A stretch of 8,732 nt of DNA, taken from Pseudomonadota bacterium (GTDB lineage: Bacteria > Bdellovibrionota_B > Oligoflexia > Oligoflexales > JAPPIL01). Positions 5,374-8,732 of this stretch are shown piece by piece (positions within the stretch are counted from its first letter, which is position 1; each line of letters begins with the position of its first letter). Under the pieces are notes generated by a model that saw only the letters and a list, made by a program, of their open reading frames with translations, ran no database searches and was not told the origin of the DNA. The stretch spans positions 1-8,732 of the forward strand of contig JAPPIL010000211.1 in the NCBI GenBank assembly GCA_028877195.1, read 5' to 3'. The position numbers and the translations under genes are program-made.

Positions 5374-8126
5374 TAGCCTTCCTCTTCAAAATCAACATTT
5401 TTAAAATCTAAAGCACGGCAATTTTCTCGTAAAACTTGCTGCATATCAGACTTAAAACCATCTCTGTGATGGGCAGTAATATCTACAGTAATTTCTACAT
5501 GGCACAAGCTATCTTCAACTATGTGCATCAGAACTTCGTCGGTAATTTTGCTGAACTCCATCTTTGCTTTTTGCGGTTGCAAACTCACCGCAGCGTGAAA
5601 GAGTTTTTTCTGCTTGGTGCTAGTTGGAGAAGCTGGCATAGCATGCTTATTGCTTATCTCACGGACTTGTTCTGCATGATCCGTCTGCGTTCTTGCACTG
5701 TCTTGTTGCACCAATAAACCATCAGGACGCACTGTTATCGGTGGTTTGCCTATGACTAATCCATCGTAATGATCTTCCTGCTTGTCGTTGGCATAACCGA
5801 ACTCGCTGGTCATCACACCTTGCTTGATAGCTTGATGAAGGACACCCTCGTCCTGTAGGCGTTGCAAGTAAATAGACCTTGCCATATCGTCGTAAATCTT
5901 TTTTATTTCCACCTCTTTATTTGCGTTTTTAAAATAGTAGCGTTGCAAATTCTGTTGTAAATTTGGTGCAGACCATGAATCGACAACCCACTCCTCTTCT
6001 TTTGCTTGCTTGACAATTTCTGCTAACAAATGTGTCGCACTTGTATCGATCTTTGCATAGTCCCACTCTAGTTCTTTCACGCTATCAGTCGTATGCTCTT
6101 GAAGCGGAGTCATCAGCCACTGCCATGCTTCACGCACACACTGCTGGAAAACTTTTTCCGCTTTGCTGTGTTCTCTCTGCGCTTGGTCGCTTTGATACAT
6201 GTCAAGATTTATGCTTTTACTTTGTATATCGGTAACTACTGATTGCCAAGCAAGATACGTTGACGCATTCTCTTTTAGCTTTGTAATTGCTGCACGATTA
6301 ACCACCAGAAAAAGCAAACGGTTACGATACTGACGTGATTGTGTGCCTCTCTTTTGCAGAAACTCGTTGGCTTTTTCTTCAAGCTTGCCGTTATCAGCGC
6401 TACGTGTGTAGGATAGGTTTGCATCATATTCTGGTATGACAAGACGTAGCTTGAGATCATCAGGCACATCATCTGTGTCACAAAAGATATGCACACCATT
6501 GAACATGGATGCACCCTTAAGCAAGTCTCGCAACTTACTTTTAATTGCTGGTCGTATATGCTCTTCGTCATTAAATCTTTTTTTGCGTGATTCAATCTCT
6601 CGACGCAGATTGGGTTTGGTATCAAAACGATAGCCTTGCTTATCTTCGCTCAAATAGTGGAGCTTATCTGCCAATCTTTTTAGTGCATCTTCGTAGCCTG
6701 CAACTTGATCACCTGGCTTACATGCACCGAGTAGAACATGATCTAGAGGTAAGCTATTACCTTTGCTTGCAGGAGCACTGCCAAGAAAAATAGTCCGTGT
6801 AATTTTACGTGCAGCACGGAGTTTACCAAAGCGTGTTTCGTAGTTGTCGATGGCTTGTGCTTTTGATTTTGCTCCATCTATTTCACCTTCAATAATTGCT
6901 TGCCAGTTTGTTGGTAGATAACGTGTTACTTGCGTGTTTACATCAGTATCATCTAACGGAATTGAGCCAGGCATGATAACTGGCTCTTCATCGCCACGAT
7001 TCCATAGCCTGTAAATAACCACAGCAAGAAACTGCAACACACCTCTAGTTCTTTGAAAATTCTCAAGCGTTGACCAATCTTCGTAGAGCCGATCAAATAC
7101 TTCTGGGTGTATTGGGTAGCAGTTTATTAAGCGTTCAAGATAAGCGTTATCAGCTACTTCTTTGGGAAACTTATCCTTATAGTTGCGTTTACGATAATAG
7201 CTATGTATTTCTTCGCATCTAGTCTTAATCTCATCGTTTTTGTCTTGTAAATTCTTAAAGAGCCTGCGCTTAACAATCGCAAAGGACTCTTCGGAATCAA
7301 CAGGCTTCCAAACCGCCTCTACACGTCCGAAAAATTTCTCCAACGCTGCTAGCGCTTCTCTGCCACGTGCACCAGCAGCCTCCATTTCTGATTCTGGCAG
7401 TGATGCTAGTAATACCGCATTAGGCACTGCTTTGCAGGCTTCAGTCAATGCTTGTATAAAGCTCATGTTGCTAGCAAATGTGCCGCCGCGGTAGGATTTT
7501 CCTTCTTCAAATTGTCTGATATAAGCAACGAGTTCATCTATCAACACAACACAAGGTGCTGCTTGGCGCAACAGGTCGATCAATATATCTTTGCCAGGCG
7601 ATGTGCCGCTTTGATCAGAGAGAGCCACTGTTTCATAACCAGCCCCGCCGCACAATTGCCAAGCAAGTTCACCCCACAGGGTATTGATCGTAACTTTATC
7701 GTATTTTTTACTCTCGTTAGGCGCAATATTGTTGCCATCGATAACAGCAACCGTGGCAGTAGGCATGTCATTGATACCGATTTCTTTGAGAACTTCACTA
7801 ACACCTTGTAACTCATTAGGATGGCAATTGCTTTTTGCCAAATGGTAAACAGCAAGCATGGCATGTGTTTTCCCGCCACCAAATGCTGTCTGCAATTGCA
7901 CGACAGGATCACCACCCTTGCCAGAAAGCCGTTGTGCTACTGAACGTAGCAGTTGCCGCATCCCTCCAGTAATAAAGGTACGTCGATAAAACTTTTGCGG
8001 GTTTTGATATTCATCAGTGGCTTTACCATGCACTACTTGTGTTAAGTCTGCGGCGAACTCACTTTGCTTAAATGTGCCTTCTAATACATCTTGATGCGGA
8101 ACTGCTAATTCACGCCATGCATGCAT
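5373..8126 (-). CDS. DUF499 family ATPase (anti-phage defence)
   Basis: A 917-aa P-loop ATPase of the DUF499 group. The Walker A motif is QTAFGGGKTH (about residues 79-88) and the Walker B motif is VVLIDEL (about 193-199), with the Asp-Glu pair intact. ASLPESE (about 241-247) is in the sensor position, and FQRTRGVLQFL (about 357-367) carries arginines that could act across subunits. The remaining 500 residues include HIFCDTDDVPDDLKLRLVIP and other helical stretches, without a second ATPase core. DUF499 proteins are large defence ATPases found with DUF1156 methyltransferases and SNF2/DUF3883 helicases, and related ATPases occur in BREX-type systems. Such proteins are thought to couple ATP hydrolysis to assembly or DNA sensing. 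The exact reaction here is not known. The ATG at 8126 has AGGAG seven bases ahead. The gene ends 13 bases before the 145-aa protein begins. Length and motifs suggest it is intact. Confidence 0.93.
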   Translation of the reverse strand: MHAWRELAVPHQDVLEGTFKQSEFAADLTQVVHGKATDEYQNPQKFYRRTFITGGMRQLLRSVAQRLSGKGGDPVVQLQTAFGGGKTHAMLAVYHLAKSNCHPNELQGVSEVLKEIGINDMPTATVAVIDGNNIAPNESKKYDKVTINTLWGELAWQLCGGAGYETVALSDQSGTSPGKDILIDLLRQAAPCVVLIDELVAYIRQFEEGKSYRGGTFASNMSFIQALTEACKAVPNAVLLASLPESEMEAAGARGREALAALEKFFGRVEAVWKPVDSEESFAIVKRRLFKNLQDKNDEIKTRCEEIHSYYRKRNYKDKFPKEVADNAYLERLINCYPIHPEVFDRLYEDWSTLENFQRTRGVLQFLAVVIYRLWNRGDEEPVIMPGSIPLDDTDVNTQVTRYLPTNWQAIIEGEIDGAKSKAQAIDNYETRFGKLRAARKITRTIFLGSAPASKGNSLPLDHVLLGACKPGDQVAGYEDALKRLADKLHYLSEDKQGYRFDTKPNLRREIESRKKRFNDEEHIRPAIKSKLRDLLKGASMFNGVHIFCDTDDVPDDLKLRLVIPEYDANLSYTRSADNGKLEEKANEFLQKRGTQSRQYRNRLLFLVVNRAAITKLKENASTYLAWQSVVTDIQSKSINLDMYQSDQAQREHSKAEKVFQQCVREAWQWLMTPLQEHTTDSVKELEWDYAKIDTSATHLLAEIVKQAKEEEWVVDSWSAPNLQQNLQRYYFKNANKEVEIKKIYDDMARSIYLQRLQDEGVLHQAIKQGVMTSEFGYANDKQEDHYDGLVIGKPPITVRPDGLLVQQDSARTQTDHAEQVREISNKHAMPASPTSTKQKKLFHAAVSLQPQKAKMEFSKITDEVLMHIVEDSLCHVEITVDITAHHRDGFKSDMQQVLRENCRALDFKNVDFEEEG

Positions 8127-8133
8127 TGCCTCG

Positions 8134-8138
8134 CTCCT
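8134..8138 (-). promoter_or_regulatory. Ribosome binding site of the DUF499 gene
   Basis: AGGAG on the minus strand, seven bases before the ATG at 8126. The 112-base gap upstream of that ATG (8127-8238) is AT-rich near the gene and may hold a promoter, but no convincing -35/-10 pair or terminator could be picked out. Confidence 0.65.
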
Positions 8139-8238
8139 GTTTTTATTTTTATCGGTGTGTTTGCAAGTGCGTGTTAGATAGGCAGGATGTGGCTGAATAT
8201 GGTTTTCTGTTCTTGGAGAGAGCTAATTTTGCTAATAG

Positions 8239-8732
8239 TTACTGACCTGTTTCGTATTTAGTGAATTTTACTTTTTCCCTTCTCAACATAGCAAAAGTGT
8301 TGATACACCTAATGTTTAGTCCTTTACAAACATTAGGAATTTTTATTTTTTTCTTTCCATCCGAGAATACTTCCTCTGTAACAACTGTGTAATCTGCCTG
8401 TTTAGCATATGCTACTAGATAATAGTCAGCTACACTGAAGAACTCCTCTCTTGCTGCCATTTCATAGTCAGCTTCAGCAACCCAAGAGGTCACTGCTTGC
8501 ATGCCGTCAGCAGCCCCCTCTGACGGGAGAAACAGCTTACCCTTCTCCTTGCCAGAATCAATACTTCTCGCCCACTCCGCAACACTATCCTGCTTAACTG
8601 CACATAACTCTTGCTTTACCTTGTCGAGGCTAAACAGCTTGTCGTTTTTGTTTGCAGCAACGAGCCACTCCCAAAAGACAGGGCAAATATCCATGCTGTA
8701 GTATCTCTTGCCAGACTCTATAAAAACATTTT
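8239..8732 (-). CDS. DUF4411 family PIN-like protein (toxin-type nuclease), start beyond window
   Basis: The first ATG inside the window (8694) is not the true start: the same frame continues to the right edge as NVFIESGKRYYS, followed by MDICPVFWEWLVAANK. This matches the typical DUF4411 opening, where a catalytic Asp (D-x-N-V-F-I) lies two residues before the visible Asn, just outside the window. About 163 residues are visible. Later PIN-like motifs are present: ADYYLVAYA with an acidic residue, VVTEE, and KIPNVCKGLNI near the C-terminus. PIN-fold proteins are metal-dependent RNases, often toxins of toxin-antitoxin pairs. DUF4411 genes commonly follow a gene for an HTH/ImmA-type antitoxin, which here would lie off the window. 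It is on the same strand as the DUF499 gene, 112 bases ahead, so it may be an accessory toxin of the defence operon or a separate module beside it. Confidence 0.85.
   Translation of the reverse strand, partial: NVFIESGKRYYSMDICPVFWEWLVAANKNDKLFSLDKVKQELCAVKQDSVAEWARSIDSGKEKGKLFLPSEGAADGMQAVTSWVAEADYEMAAREEFFSVADYYLVAYAKQADYTVVTEEVFSDGKKKIKIPNVCKGLNIRCINTFAMLRREKVKFTKYETGQ

Noticed and set aside
7452..7811. Plus-strand 119-aa open frame inside the DUF499 gene
   Set aside because: It is fully antisense to the conserved ATPase core containing Walker B and has no features of a real protein.
8117..8128. Palindromic repeat of GCATGC-type sequence at the DUF499 start, considered as an operator
   Set aside because: It lies within the first codons and is explained by the Met-His-Ala-Trp coding sequence. 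There is no second copy upstream.

Overview
The window looks like part of a defence island in a Gram-negative, moderately AT-rich bacterium. A proteobacterium is the best guess, based on the signal peptide and lipobox-like motif of the left-hand gene and the general flavour of the proteins. The genus cannot be told from sequence alone. Most of the window (about 1.33-8.73 kb) is one minus-strand gene cluster. The left 1.3 kb is a scrapyard of truncated and decayed genes.

Minus-strand cluster, in transcription order from the right edge. (1) A DUF4411-family PIN-like toxin-type nuclease whose first residues lie beyond the window. (2) A 917-aa DUF499 ATPase with clear Walker A and B motifs. (3) A 145-aa protein I do not recognise, with a basic N-terminus and a compact C-terminal domain. 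(4) A large SNF2-type helicase of about 1154 aa ending in a DUF3883 domain with a PD-(D/E)xK-like motif. Spacing is tight from (2) to (4): 13 nt, then an 11-nt overlap. Intergenic ribosome binding sites and the shared orientation point to an operon. A DUF499 ATPase next to a SNF2/DUF3883 helicase is a recurrent anti-phage gene pair. It usually comes with a DUF1156 DNA methyltransferase, which is not in this window. If present, it would lie to the right of base 8732. Just after the helicase stop codon, the same frame stays open for another 47 codons.

Left region. A minus-strand gene (26-565) encodes an exported protein or lipoprotein. It resembles the N-terminal beta domain of PhoD-like phosphatases and seems to lose its catalytic part. 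A plus-strand fossil (about 606-1205) is a type of restriction-endonuclease/helicase gene (Mrr-like nuclease followed by the start of a helicase). It has lost its start, carries two frameshifts and stops right after the Walker A motif. Two imperfect direct repeats resembling IS3-family ends (567-595 and 1293-1315) flank this fossil and may mark the rearrangements that broke both genes.

Overall reading: an apparently intact DUF499/helicase defence operon with an accessory toxin gene and an unknown small protein, next to the remains of an older, unrelated restriction gene. No rRNA, convincing tRNA, CRISPR array or complete insertion sequence was seen.
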